A DNA stretch of 64,000 bases from Candidatus Odyssella sp. (GTDB lineage: Bacteria > Pseudomonadota > Alphaproteobacteria > Paracaedibacterales > Paracaedibacteraceae). Shown one piece after another: positions 8,107 to 16,976 of the stretch (position 1 is the stretch's first letter; each line of letters starts with the position of its first letter). The DNA lies in contig DYSP01000002.1 of assembly GCA_020718185.1 (NCBI GenBank), positions 44,061-108,060 on the forward strand, written 5' to 3'. Made by a program: the position numbers and the translations under genes. The notes below the pieces were generated by a model. It saw nothing but the letters and a program-made list of their open reading frames with translations, searched no databases and had not been told where the DNA came from.

Positions 8107-8991
8107 TTAGTCAAGTTTGAACAATGTTTTTAAAACAGCAAATCTTGCCACTAAAATGCTAAGACCAATAATAATAAAAGGAATGAGAAATAATAGCCCC
8201 ACAAGAGACAAGTCAGTTGTAGGACGCAGCATTTCTGGCACACCAAAATTTGATGTTAAATAATTAAGACAAAACATCATTGGAAATGCAACTGCACATC
8301 CTATCAATGCCCCTTTTGAAGTTAGCTTTAACGCATGCGATTGAAATTTACGTGCAATATAACTGTTTTGCGCGCCCATTAACCTTAAAACAGCAATATT
8401 TTGATGATGAGAAGCAAGACCGGCTTTTGTGACCAACATAACAGTAATCGCTACAGTCATGGCAATAATAATGGCAAAAAGATAAGCAACAATTTGTAGC
8501 GAAGTTCGCAAAACTGATAAAGTTTCCAACCATCGGCCATGCGACTCCACCCGCACACCTGCAGCATAAAGCCGTAATTTATTAATCAGCTCTGGCACTT
8601 CTAGTTGGCTTTTTGGATCAACATCAACATCAATTAATGCAGGAAGAGGAACTTCTGTTAGCATGTCTGTTCGCCCTACCCATGGCTCAAGAAGAGTCAA
8701 CAATTGATCATGCTTCACGGCTTCAACCTGCGTAATGCCAGGCATTGACTTTAAAAAACCAACGATGTTAGGAATCATGCGATCGCGGTCAAGTTCATGC
8801 TGTAAAGGAACTTCAATTGTCAGTTTATGACTAATTCCGACATGCCAATTTTTTAATGAGGAGCTAACTGAAAAGGCACCGGCCAATACCAAGCTAAGCA
8901 AAAAGACCAATAACGCCATGATCCAAGGCACAAAACGAGTAACAGCGTCACGGTTAATAGGGATTTCATCAATATTGTTTTTGGCTAGCAT
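8107..8991 (-). CDS. ftsX: Cell-division ABC permease FtsX
   Basis: This is the membrane partner of FtsE, which couples the divisome to septal peptidoglycan hydrolysis. The 294-residue product has a short cytoplasmic N-terminus, a first transmembrane helix (FVPWIMALLVFLLSLVLAGA), a periplasmic domain of about 110 residues, and three further helices in the C-terminal FtsX domain. AVLRLMGAQNSYIARKF matches the conserved coupling loop. It overlaps the ftsE 3' end by 23 bp, as expected for the pair. No dedicated amidase activator gene is beside it. Confidence 0.92.
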   Translation of the reverse strand: MLAKNNIDEIPINRDAVTRFVPWIMALLVFLLSLVLAGAFSVSSSLKNWHVGISHKLTIEVPLQHELDRDRMIPNIVGFLKSMPGITQVEAVKHDQLLTLLEPWVGRTDMLTEVPLPALIDVDVDPKSQLEVPELINKLRLYAAGVRVESHGRWLETLSVLRTSLQIVAYLFAIIIAMTVAITVMLVTKAGLASHHQNIAVLRLMGAQNSYIARKFQSHALKLTSKGALIGCAVAFPMMFCLNYLTSNFGVPEMLRPTTDLSLVGLLFLIPFIIIGLSILVARFAVLKTLFKLD

Positions 8992-9703
8992 TACTGTAAA
9001 CCTTTAAAGCCTCACGACCTCTGCTAATCAATCGACCTTGATATAATTCTAATTCAGGATAGGAAAACTCAGAAATTAAATTCTTGTTATGGGTCGCCAC
9101 AACAACAGTTGTTCCAATTTTATTTAATTCTTCAAATAACCTTAATAACCGATATCCAGATTCATAATCTAAGTTACCCGTCGGTTCATCTGCTAATAAA
9201 ATAAGGGGTCTACCAATGACAGCACGCGCCACAGCCACACGTTGTTTTTGACCATCAGAAAGAATAGCAGGATAGTCCATTAAGTGCTGACCTAAGCCTA
9301 CCCATTCTAATAATTCTTTGGCATACACACGCGAAGACTTTACATCAGCCCCTGTAATTTTAAGAGCGAGGGCAACGTTATCCAAAACAGTTAAATGAGA
9401 AAGCAATCGACAATCTTGGAAAACAATTCCAATCCTTTGACGAAATTGAGGTAGTTCTGCACGACTGAGTTTTGCAACATCTTTTCCAAAAACACGAACT
9501 GTGCCTTCAGTAGATTGTGCTTCCCGATACATCAGCTTTAGCAAAGACGTTTTTCCCGCCCCACTTATGCCCGTAATAAATGTAAAAGAACCGACATAGA
9601 AAGAGTGACTGAGCCCATGCAAAACTGGTTGGCCGCCAGGATACATTAATCCAACCTGGTCAAACCGAACCAACTCAACAGATTGACGACGTGTCGTGGT
9701 CAA
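8969..9703 (-). CDS. ftsE: Cell-division ABC ATPase FtsE
   Basis: This is the ATPase subunit of the FtsEX division complex. The 244 residues contain a Walker A (GISGAGKTSLLK), Q-loop region (GIVFQDCRLLSHLTVLDNVAL), Walker B (LILLADEPTGNLD) and H-loop (VVVATHNKNLI). The signature helix reads LSDGQKQRVAVARAV, with Asp where the family has Gly (LSGG). This is a substitution at a position that contacts the ATP gamma-phosphate in ABC dimers. The rest of the protein looks intact. It is the first gene of the minus-strand run down to DUF2125, and its upstream region faces mgtA. Confidence 0.93.
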   Translation of the reverse strand: MTTTRRQSVELVRFDQVGLMYPGGQPVLHGLSHSFYVGSFTFITGISGAGKTSLLKLMYREAQSTEGTVRVFGKDVAKLSRAELPQFRQRIGIVFQDCRLLSHLTVLDNVALALKITGADVKSSRVYAKELLEWVGLGQHLMDYPAILSDGQKQRVAVARAVIGRPLILLADEPTGNLDYESGYRLLRLFEELNKIGTTVVVATHNKNLISEFSYPELELYQGRLISRGREALKVYSNASQKQY

Positions 9704-9880
9704 TCCTCCCCCCTATTTGTTAACTAATTTTTTACCATATTGGCCTTTTTTTCATTTAAGATCCAGTATTTATTTTATCTAATATCAGAAACCCTTTTAA
9801 TATCCTTTTATACACCAAATATTTATTTTTTTTTAGGATTTTACTCCTTAAACTGAAATTATAAATTTATTTGAAGTATT

Positions 9881-12628
9881 GTGAAAATGTCAGCTATTGA
9901 AGCAATTAAAAGATTGTTTATTCATCTTCTTAGCAATAAGTATCTGGAGAGGCATTTTGTTCATTTAGGAATTTTAGAGATTTTCCGCTCTACCCCCTTA
10001 AAGAATGACATTTCAAAAAATTATAAAGAACATTTAACAAATATAGCATTTCTTGACACTTCTATGCTTTTAGAAAGCTTTCACAGCAATATCAATGGAT
10101 TAACAGAAGAAGAAGCAGACGAACTTCGTGACGAAGTCGGCCTTAATAAACTTGCTTGTGATTTACAGTCAACATCGTGGCGGCAACTATGGGAATGTTA
10201 TCGCAATCCATTTAATCTTTTATTGTCGGTTTTAGCATTCATTTCCTATTTCACAGATGATATTCCGGGCATGATTGTCATCGTGTCAATGATTGGGCTA
10301 TCAACATTTATTCGGTTTATTCAAGAACGAAAATCAAGCCAGGCTGCAGAAAAGCTAAAGGCCATGGTCAAGACCACTGCCACTGTTATTCGTCGGCTCA
10401 TTGCCCCACAAACAGAAGGCGGCAATACACTTAGTCAACATAAAATTGAAATTAATGTTGATCATTTAGTGCCAGGAGATATCATTCACCTATCTTCGGG
10501 CGATATGATTCCAGCCGATACACGTCTTTTATCTTGCAAAGATCTTTTTATCAACCAGTCAACAATGACTGGTGAAGCCATGCCCGTTGAAAAATTCACC
10601 ACTACAAAACCAACAGATAGCATATTTGACCTTGAAAATATTTGCTATATGGGCACAAACGTCATTAGCGGCACAGCCATAGGCATTGTGATTGCTACCG
10701 GTCGTCAAAGTTATTTGGGTGAGTTAACTAAACGGATGACCGAATCTAAAAAAATTCAAACAAACTTTCAAACAGGCGTGAATAAAATCAGCTGGACTCT
10801 CATCCAATTTACAATTCTCATGGTACCTATTATTTTTGCCATTAATGGTTTAACAAAACATGATTGGCTTGAAGCATTTTTATTTGCTGTCTCGATTGCT
10901 GTAGGATTAACGCCAGAGATGCTACCGATGATTGTCACCGCAACCCTTGCTAGGGGGGCGGTAGAAATGTCTCGTCAAAAAGTGATTGTCAAACATTTAG
11001 ATGCGATTCAAAGCTTTGGCGCGATGACTGTATTATGTACCGACAAAACCGGCACGCTTACTCAAAACAAGATTTTTTTGGAACGTCATACAGATGCTTG
11101 GGGTGAGGAATCTAATTTAGTTTTAGAGTACGCTTACCTCAATAGTTTTCATCAAACTGGCCTTAAAAACTTACTCGATGTAGCAGTTCTTGAACATATG
11201 GACGTTCATCAAAAATTAAAGCCCTCTATTAATTATGAGAAAATTGACGAAATACCTTTTGATTTTGTTCGTCGCCGAATGTCAGTGATTGTCAATGACC
11301 AGCAAAACAATCACCTTTTAATCTGCAAAGGGGCATTGGAAGAAATGCTAGCCATTTGTTCTCATGTATTTGACAATAATAAATCAGTTAAATTAACGCC
11401 TCGAATTAAAAATGAAATCCTCAGCATTACGAATGACCTTAATAAAGAGGGATTACGGATTGTCGCCGTTGCTAGGAAATTTTTTGAGGCCACTAAAGAA
11501 TTTGAGCACACGACACATGCTGAGCACGATTTAGAGCTATTAGGATATGTTGCATTTCTTGATCCCCCCAAAGAATCAGCCGCACCTGCGATTAAATTTT
11601 TAAAAGAGCATGGGGTAGATATTAAAATATTGACGGGTGACAATGAACTTGTGACACGTAAAATTTGCAAAGATGTAGGTCTTTCTTTACATGGCATTTT
11701 ACTTGGCAGTGAAATTGATGATCTTGACGACCAAGCACTTGCTGTACAAGCAAAATCTTTAAATGTCTTTGCTAAATTATCTCCGTTACAAAAAGAACGT
11801 ATTGTAAGGATTCTAAAAGAAAATGGTGATGTTGTAGGCTTTATGGGAGATGGTATTAATGATGCCAATGCCTTAGAAACAGCTGATATTGGTATTTCTG
11901 TGGATTCTGCCGTTGATATTGCCAAAGAATCTGCTAATATTATTATGTTGGAAAAAAACTTAATGATCTTAGCCACTGGCATTATTGAAGGACGACGCAC
12001 GTTTGCGAATTTGCTCAAATACTTAAAAATGGCTGTAAGTTCGAACTTTGGCAATGTTTTTACAATTTTAATCACCAGTCTGTTTTTACCATTTTTACCG
12101 CTTATGCCCTTACAAATCTTAATCCAAAACTTATTATACGACACATCTCAAATTGCTATTCCTTTTGATAATGTTGACAAAGAAGCACTGACCAAACCGC
12201 TTGACTGGAATACACCTGATTTACTGCGATTTATGCTGGTGTTTGGGCCTTTAAGTTCCCTATTTGACATTTTGACAATTGCTGTTCTTATAGGGATCTT
12301 TCATGCCAATACAATCGCGCATCAAAGTTTATTTCAGTCTGGGTTTTTCGTTGAAGGTATTGTAACGCAAACTTTGATTGTCCATTTAATTCGCACCCGC
12401 AAAATCTCGTTTATTGAAAGTTGCGCATCAATGCCTTTATTACTTGCCACTTTTGCAATTATTGCAATCGGCATTTATCTACCCTACAGTCACTTTGCTC
12501 ATGTGCTTGACTTTACCCACATCCCTCTTCAATTTCACATTTGGCTGACTTTTATTATCGCTGGCTATGTCGTCACTGTTCAAATTGCAAAAGGAATATA
12601 TCAAAAGCGCTTTGGATGGTATCATTAA
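9881..12628 (+). CDS. mgtA: Magnesium-translocating P-type ATPase (MgtA/MgtB type)
   Basis: This is a large inner-membrane P-type ATPase of 915 residues that imports Mg2+ driven by ATP (type IIIB). Diagnostic motifs are TGEAMPVEK (actuator), CTDKTGTLTQ (phosphorylated Asp), and MGDGINDANALETADIGIS (hinge). A cation-transporter N-terminal domain and the C-terminal membrane bundle (LPLMPLQILIQNLLYDTSQIAIPFD) are both present, and the length fits MgtA. The frame can open at GTG 9881 or ATG 9887. The 177-bp leader is very AT-rich, and no Mg2+ riboswitch or leader peptide was recognised. The gene stands alone and ends 1 bp from a convergent MFS gene. Confidence 0.93.
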   Translation: MKMSAIEAIKRLFIHLLSNKYLERHFVHLGILEIFRSTPLKNDISKNYKEHLTNIAFLDTSMLLESFHSNINGLTEEEADELRDEVGLNKLACDLQSTSWRQLWECYRNPFNLLLSVLAFISYFTDDIPGMIVIVSMIGLSTFIRFIQERKSSQAAEKLKAMVKTTATVIRRLIAPQTEGGNTLSQHKIEINVDHLVPGDIIHLSSGDMIPADTRLLSCKDLFINQSTMTGEAMPVEKFTTTKPTDSIFDLENICYMGTNVISGTAIGIVIATGRQSYLGELTKRMTESKKIQTNFQTGVNKISWTLIQFTILMVPIIFAINGLTKHDWLEAFLFAVSIAVGLTPEMLPMIVTATLARGAVEMSRQKVIVKHLDAIQSFGAMTVLCTDKTGTLTQNKIFLERHTDAWGEESNLVLEYAYLNSFHQTGLKNLLDVAVLEHMDVHQKLKPSINYEKIDEIPFDFVRRRMSVIVNDQQNNHLLICKGALEEMLAICSHVFDNNKSVKLTPRIKNEILSITNDLNKEGLRIVAVARKFFEATKEFEHTTHAEHDLELLGYVAFLDPPKESAAPAIKFLKEHGVDIKILTGDNELVTRKICKDVGLSLHGILLGSEIDDLDDQALAVQAKSLNVFAKLSPLQKERIVRILKENGDVVGFMGDGINDANALETADIGISVDSAVDIAKESANIIMLEKNLMILATGIIEGRRTFANLLKYLKMAVSSNFGNVFTILITSLFLPFLPLMPLQILIQNLLYDTSQIAIPFDNVDKEALTKPLDWNTPDLLRFMLVFGPLSSLFDILTIAVLIGIFHANTIAHQSLFQSGFFVEGIVTQTLIVHLIRTRKISFIESCASMPLLLATFAIIAIGIYLPYSHFAHVLDFTHIPLQFHIWLTFIIAGYVVTVQIAKGIYQKRFGWYH

Positions 12629-12629
12629 T

Positions 12630-14195
12630 CTAATGTATGACCCCAACCCCGGGCGCATCATTTATCGGCTTTTGTTGAGGCAGATGTCGTAAATAACGAT
12701 AAACAAGCCCAGCGCAGATGAGAGAAAAAACCAGGCCAATCCATAACGTGACTTTAAACCCTTGCAAGAATGAATTGTCAATAAACTGTAGCAATTGTGG
12801 CACTTGAGAAGGGGTGAACCCTTGCAGTTGAGCTGATGTATGTTCTACTTTACTAATAACTTGCGCTAACGTTTCTTGCTGTTGGAAATCTAAAGAAAGA
12901 TGACTTTGTTGAACCAAAGATGTTAGTTTTGTTCGCCCTATCATTACTAAAAAACTGGTTGAAATAATCACGCTGACTGAATTTGCGATCATCATTGCCA
13001 TCGTAAAAATACCAGATCCCGTGTTAATTTCTTGTGAATCTAAAGTTCGAAACATCGCTGTATTTAAAGAAGGAAACCCAATCCCTAATCCTAACCCTGC
13101 CAGCATTAACCCACCGCACACCATCCATAAAGAGCTTGTGCGCGTTAAAAAGCTTAATAGAAAAAGGGCGATAGCAATAAGTAAAGCACCCGTTATCATA
13201 GGGATGCATACGCCTATTCGATCAGCAAGCTTTCCCCCTATTGGCGAGAGAACTCCCACCGCCAGTGTCATTGACAAAAAGACATATCCTGTTTCACTGC
13301 TATTCAAATGCAAGGTGTTTTGCAGATAAAGGCTCATCATAATCAACACCAAGGCAAAACAATAGGAATACAAAAAGCTTGCACCCACTGTTGCCATAAA
13401 CGATTTGTTTTTCAATAGCGCGACCGGTAAAATTTGCAACTGCTGCTGGCGATCTCGAAGAAAAAAAACAACCAGCACACTCAAACCAAGAATTATAAGA
13501 CCAATAAATCGCCAATCTGTTATTCCCCAAACTTCACTTTGATTTAACGAAAACACTGTTGTGCCTAAACCACAAGCCAATAATCCGACAGATGACCAAT
13601 CTATCGGCGTATGAGAAGCTGCTTTTTCTTCCTTTGGTATTAAGAAAATTAACACGCCAATAATAATAAGACATAATGGGATGTTAATATAAAACAACCA
13701 ACGCCAACTAGTTTCACGAATAATGAGCCCTGCCAATGTCGGCCCTATAGCTAATCCCAACCCCGATGCCCCGCCAATGACTCCCATTGCCATTCCTTGC
13801 TTTGCAGGCGGAACAGAAGAAAAGATAAGACCGTATGCAGGTGCAGAAAACAATGCTGCTCCTAATCCTTGCAGTAAACGACCTAAAATAAGCGTGGTAA
13901 TATCAACACCTACCCCTGTCAATGCGGATCCAAGCATGAATAAAGCCAACCCAAGGATCAGGATTTTTTTCTTACCATGTAAATCTGCTAATCGCCCTCC
14001 TGGCACAACAAAAGCCGCCCACACAAGTACATAGGCACTTAACAACCATTGAAGTGTATTTAGATCCCCCGCAATTTCTTCTGAAATGGGAACAAGTGCT
14101 AAATTAACGGCAGTATAATCGATATTCATCACAAATACCAAAACACTAATAACAGCCAAAATTAAACGAGATTGCCAAGATAATGCCATTGCCAT
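12630..14195 (-). CDS. DHA2-family MFS multidrug exporter (EmrB/QacA type)
   Basis: This is a proton-driven drug exporter with about 14 transmembrane helices, 521 residues. The major facilitator motif A reads GGRLADLHGKKKIL, and the antiporter motif C appears as GVIGGASGLGLAIGPTLAGLI. The first helix carries the DYTAVNLALVPI pattern typical of the DHA2 group. No EmrA-type adaptor gene is adjacent, so it may act alone. The substrate cannot be inferred. It is convergent with mgtA and faces the decayed toxin-antitoxin locus upstream. Confidence 0.88.
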   Translation of the reverse strand: MAMALSWQSRLILAVISVLVFVMNIDYTAVNLALVPISEEIAGDLNTLQWLLSAYVLVWAAFVVPGGRLADLHGKKKILILGLALFMLGSALTGVGVDITTLILGRLLQGLGAALFSAPAYGLIFSSVPPAKQGMAMGVIGGASGLGLAIGPTLAGLIIRETSWRWLFYINIPLCLIIIGVLIFLIPKEEKAASHTPIDWSSVGLLACGLGTTVFSLNQSEVWGITDWRFIGLIILGLSVLVVFFLRDRQQQLQILPVALLKNKSFMATVGASFLYSYCFALVLIMMSLYLQNTLHLNSSETGYVFLSMTLAVGVLSPIGGKLADRIGVCIPMITGALLIAIALFLLSFLTRTSSLWMVCGGLMLAGLGLGIGFPSLNTAMFRTLDSQEINTGSGIFTMAMMIANSVSVIISTSFLVMIGRTKLTSLVQQSHLSLDFQQQETLAQVISKVEHTSAQLQGFTPSQVPQLLQFIDNSFLQGFKVTLWIGLVFSLICAGLVYRYLRHLPQQKPINDAPGVGVIH

Positions 14196-14284
14196 AATAC
14201 TTATTTTTTGTGGTTAAAATTAACGAAAGTAGATCTTAAATGATTTCTTGTGTCAAGAATGGTTTTAACAATGCATATTTTTCA

Positions 14285-14321
14285 TACCTTTTAAGGTGTT
14301 TTTATTAATATCTTTTATGGT
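14285..14321 (+). promoter_or_regulatory. Paired operator-like repeats upstream of the antitoxin relic
   Basis: Two near-identical 13-mers, TACCTTTTAAGGT and TATCTTTTATGGT, lie 24 bp apart in direct orientation, and each is a partial palindrome. Their position 40 to 75 bp upstream of the antitoxin start fits autorepressor sites of a toxin-antitoxin operon. Function is inferred. Confidence 0.35.
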
Positions 14322-14358
14322 ATATATTATAATTACAGAGAAATGAAAGAGGATTAAA

Positions 14359-14606
14359 ATGGTAAATATTATTTTATCTAATATGACAGCAAGCATTACA
14401 GAACTTAAAAACATCCAATGGCAACAGTTAATAGTGCACATGGAGAACCACTTGCAATTTTGAATCATAACGAACCTGTGTTCTACTGCATTCCCCCTAA
14501 AACATACTAGGCAATGATGAACATCATTGAAGATATGGAACTTATTAAAATAGTTCAAGAAAGATTAAATGAAGAAGAAATAGATATTGATATCAATGAC
14601 CTATAA
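14359..14606 (+). pseudogene. Ruined StbD/RelB-type antitoxin gene
   Basis: A good ribosome binding site (AGAGGA) precedes ATG, and the first codons read MVNIILSNMTASITELK. The frame then slips by one base near 14406. In the shifted frame the antitoxin continues as PMATVNSAHGEPLAILNHNE, typical of StbD/Phd-like antitoxins, until a TAG replaces a sense codon at about 14509. The frame then resumes to the natural end EEEIDIDINDL. The gene therefore carries one frameshift and one amber codon. It overlaps the toxin remnant by 11 bp, as in an intact operon. Confidence 0.8.
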
Positions 14607-14778
14607 ACTTACTTTTCTAAAATCGGCAAAAAAAGAGTGGGATAAACTTGCTTCTCCAATTCAAAAACAACTTGTTTATCGAGTAGACGACAATCGGATC
14701 ACAATCCAAGTTATTACTATTGGAAAGAGAGATAAAGATGAAGTTTATAAGGCCGCGCATGATCGCTTTCAAGATTAA
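14596..14778 (+). pseudogene. Internally deleted RelE-type toxin gene
   Basis: The start MTYKLTFLKSAKKEWDKL and the end VYRVDDNRITIQVITIGKRD with EVYKAA are classic RelE. The two halves are joined directly after SPIQKQ, so the middle of about 36 residues is missing. By comparison with E. coli RelE, the lost part holds the central Lys and Arg active-site residues, while the later GKR and the Tyr region remain. The deletion kept the reading frame, so a 60-residue peptide could still be made, but it should not be an active mRNA interferase. The partner antitoxin is also broken. Confidence 0.85.
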
Positions 14779-14830
14779 ATATATTTTCCTAACATTCTAT
14801 CCTTAAAAACGCTTTCTTTAAAAATAAGTA

Positions 14831-14861
14831 TTGCATTACCAATAAAATCCAGATATATAAT
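14831..14861 (+). promoter_or_regulatory. Promoter of the initiator tRNA gene
   Basis: A -35-like TTGCAT is followed after 17 to 19 bp by overlapping -10 candidates, TATATA and TATAAT. The tRNA begins 11 bp further on. Confidence 0.5.
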
Positions 14862-14872
14862 ATCACTATTGA

Positions 14873-14949
<77 letters not shown>

Positions 14950-15053
14950 ATAAAAAATTTCCTTTCATTTTCCACCTTGACATCCTTATTAAATTATAAG
15001 ATTCTACACCTACGTAAAAAATAATAGTGCAAAAAAATGAACAATCAAAGTAT

Positions 15054-15195
15054 GAGACCATTGCATAATGAGGTATTTTGAGATGATTAACGTGTCAAGA
15101 AAACCGCAAAACCGGAGTTTGCTTTATGTAAATGAGGATTTGAGGATCGCATTGATACTGTTAAGGGCTCAAAAGAATCATTAGGCAATGGCCTC
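15054..15195. mobile_element. MITE-like element, 142 bp, with 5-bp target duplications
   Basis: The ends are long imperfect inverted repeats. The left end begins GAGACCATTGCATAATGA, and the reverse complement of the right end begins GAGGCCATTGCCTAATGA. The similarity continues through TTTTGAG and TTAAC about 40 bp inward. The element is flanked by identical AGTAT pentamers (15049-15053 and 15196-15200), as expected for a transposition target duplication. There is no room for a transposase and no coding frame, so it would be moved in trans. The GAGACC..TTGC end resembles IS5-group ends; that assignment is from memory. Confidence 0.8.
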
Positions 15196-15341
15196 AGTAT
15201 CGTTATCACAAAATAACGCGCATACATTATTGACTATTTTGTGTGCTAATAAACCCGTCCAATGCACCCGCAAGATAAACGTGGCAAGCCCACTGGAATA
15301 CTATCCATTGGATAGTTCTATTAAAAAAAGACTGTACTGTT

Positions 15342-16973
15342 ATGATTCTTATTCAAAATTTAACCAAAAAATTTGGACATCGTTTTATATTAAATAATGT
15401 TAGCTATCACTTTCCCGAAGGAGAGCGAATTGCTCTTGTCGGCGCTAATGGCGCGGGAAAATCAACATTACTCAACATTATATGTAATTTGGATGAAGCA
15501 GAGTCAGGTCAAATTATCAAACCTAAAAAGATGGTTTTTGGTTACTTGCCGCAAGAACCTAATCCTCATCCAGAAGAAACGATTTTAGCAGAATGTATGA
15601 CAGGGTCAACGATACTATGTGACCTTGAAAAACGACGCGATGTAGCCCTTGAGTTAATGGGGCGTGACTATACGGATGAAAATTATTATGTCTATGAGAA
15701 ATTAGAAGCTGATTTTCAAGAACAAGGCGGGTACGGCCTTGCTGCCGACGCAAAGGGTCTGTTGATTGGCCTTGGCTTTAACCAAGAACATTTTACGCGT
15801 TCGCCCTTAGAATTATCTGGTGGATGGCGAATGCGTCTTGAGCTTGCAAAAGTTCTCATTAACAAACCGGACTTCCTCATCCTTGACGAACCGACAAATC
15901 ACTTGGATTTACCAAGTCTGATTTGGCTAGAGCAATTCTTGCAAACCTTTAAAGGGACATTGCTATTTGTTTCTCATGATCGCGATTTATTGAACCGATT
16001 GGCAACTGTTACGCTCCACTTACACAACCAAAAAATAGTTCCTTATAAGGGTAACTTTGATGCTTTTCTTGAGCAATACGAACAACGTCAAATGCTTAAT
16101 GCAAGTGAGGTCAAAAACATTCAAAGTCGCTATGCAGATATTGAAAAATTCGTTGATCGCTTTAGAGCTAAACCAACAAAAGCTGCCCAAGTGCGAAGTC
16201 GCTTAAAAATGCTATCTCGTCTTCGTGGCCTTGAAGAATCTGTACAAATTGACCAAGATCCAAGTGAAGTTGCCATTCAATTAAGCAATGGAAACCCTAG
16301 CGGTAAGCACGTTTTGAACATGCAAGAAGTCGCGATCGGTTATACAACTCCTCTTGCTAAAAAACTAAGCTTAAAGGTGGAAAGAGGACAAAAAATTGCC
16401 ATCATTGGCGCGAATGGTATTGGCAAATCAACACTCCTTAAATCCATCACAGGTCAAATTAATTTTTTGACAGGTTACGGTGAAATTGGTCATAATGTTC
16501 GCATTGGTTATCATGCTCAAGAACAATTAGATTATCTCGATGAAAGTAAATCGGCTCTTGAGAATGTCACAGCAACTAACCCCGAAATTTCAGACCAACG
16601 TGCGCGTTCGCTTTTAGGGGGCTTTTTGTTTCGCGGGGACGATGTATTTAAAAAGCTATCTATTCTTTCTGGTGGTGAGAAAAACCGTGTGGGCTTGTGT
16701 TGTTTGATTGTTCAAAACGCCAACTTCTTGGTGCTTGATGAACCGACGAACCATTTAGATATGTCGAGTGCCAATATTCTTGCCAATGCCTTGGCAGATT
16801 TTGAAGGCACAGTATTATTTGTAAGTCACAATCGAGGCTTTATTAATGATGTCGCCACCCATGTTTTTGCGATGACCGCCGATGGACGCGGTGGTTTGTT
16901 TGAAGGAACCCTTGAAGATTATGAATCACAAGCTGAACGTGCTGGGTTCCCGAATGTTTTAAAAGCGGATTAA
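15342..16973 (+). CDS. ABC-F family ATPase
   Basis: This is a soluble protein of 543 residues with two fused ABC ATPase domains and no membrane part, the ABC-F architecture. Members act on the ribosome as translation or antibiotic-protection factors. Walker A motifs are GANGAGKSTLL and GANGIGKSTLL. Signatures are LSGGWRMRLELAKVL and LSGGEKNRVGLCCLI, and the Walker B regions are LILDEPTNHLD and LVLDEPTNHLD. The linker between domains (about 235-310, FVDRFRAKPTKAAQVRSRLK) is the P-site tRNA-interacting motif region. The C-terminal Uup coiled coil is absent, so it is closer to the YheS/EttA side. It lies 3 bp before the RND adaptor gene. Confidence 0.9.
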   Translation: MILIQNLTKKFGHRFILNNVSYHFPEGERIALVGANGAGKSTLLNIICNLDEAESGQIIKPKKMVFGYLPQEPNPHPEETILAECMTGSTILCDLEKRRDVALELMGRDYTDENYYVYEKLEADFQEQGGYGLAADAKGLLIGLGFNQEHFTRSPLELSGGWRMRLELAKVLINKPDFLILDEPTNHLDLPSLIWLEQFLQTFKGTLLFVSHDRDLLNRLATVTLHLHNQKIVPYKGNFDAFLEQYEQRQMLNASEVKNIQSRYADIEKFVDRFRAKPTKAAQVRSRLKMLSRLRGLEESVQIDQDPSEVAIQLSNGNPSGKHVLNMQEVAIGYTTPLAKKLSLKVERGQKIAIIGANGIGKSTLLKSITGQINFLTGYGEIGHNVRIGYHAQEQLDYLDESKSALENVTATNPEISDQRARSLLGGFLFRGDDVFKKLSILSGGEKNRVGLCCLIVQNANFLVLDEPTNHLDMSSANILANALADFEGTVLFVSHNRGFINDVATHVFAMTADGRGGLFEGTLEDYESQAERAGFPNVLKAD

Positions 16974-16976
16974 GTA

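Noticed and set aside
9704-9880. Magnesium riboswitch or leader peptide before mgtA
   Set aside because: The leader is short and AT-rich. No M-box-like conserved blocks or proline-rich mini-ORF were seen.
15188-15397. 69-aa ORF across the MITE end and the ABC-F start
   Set aside because: It begins inside the MITE inverted repeat and runs into the ABC-F gene in another frame. No family or ribosome binding site.
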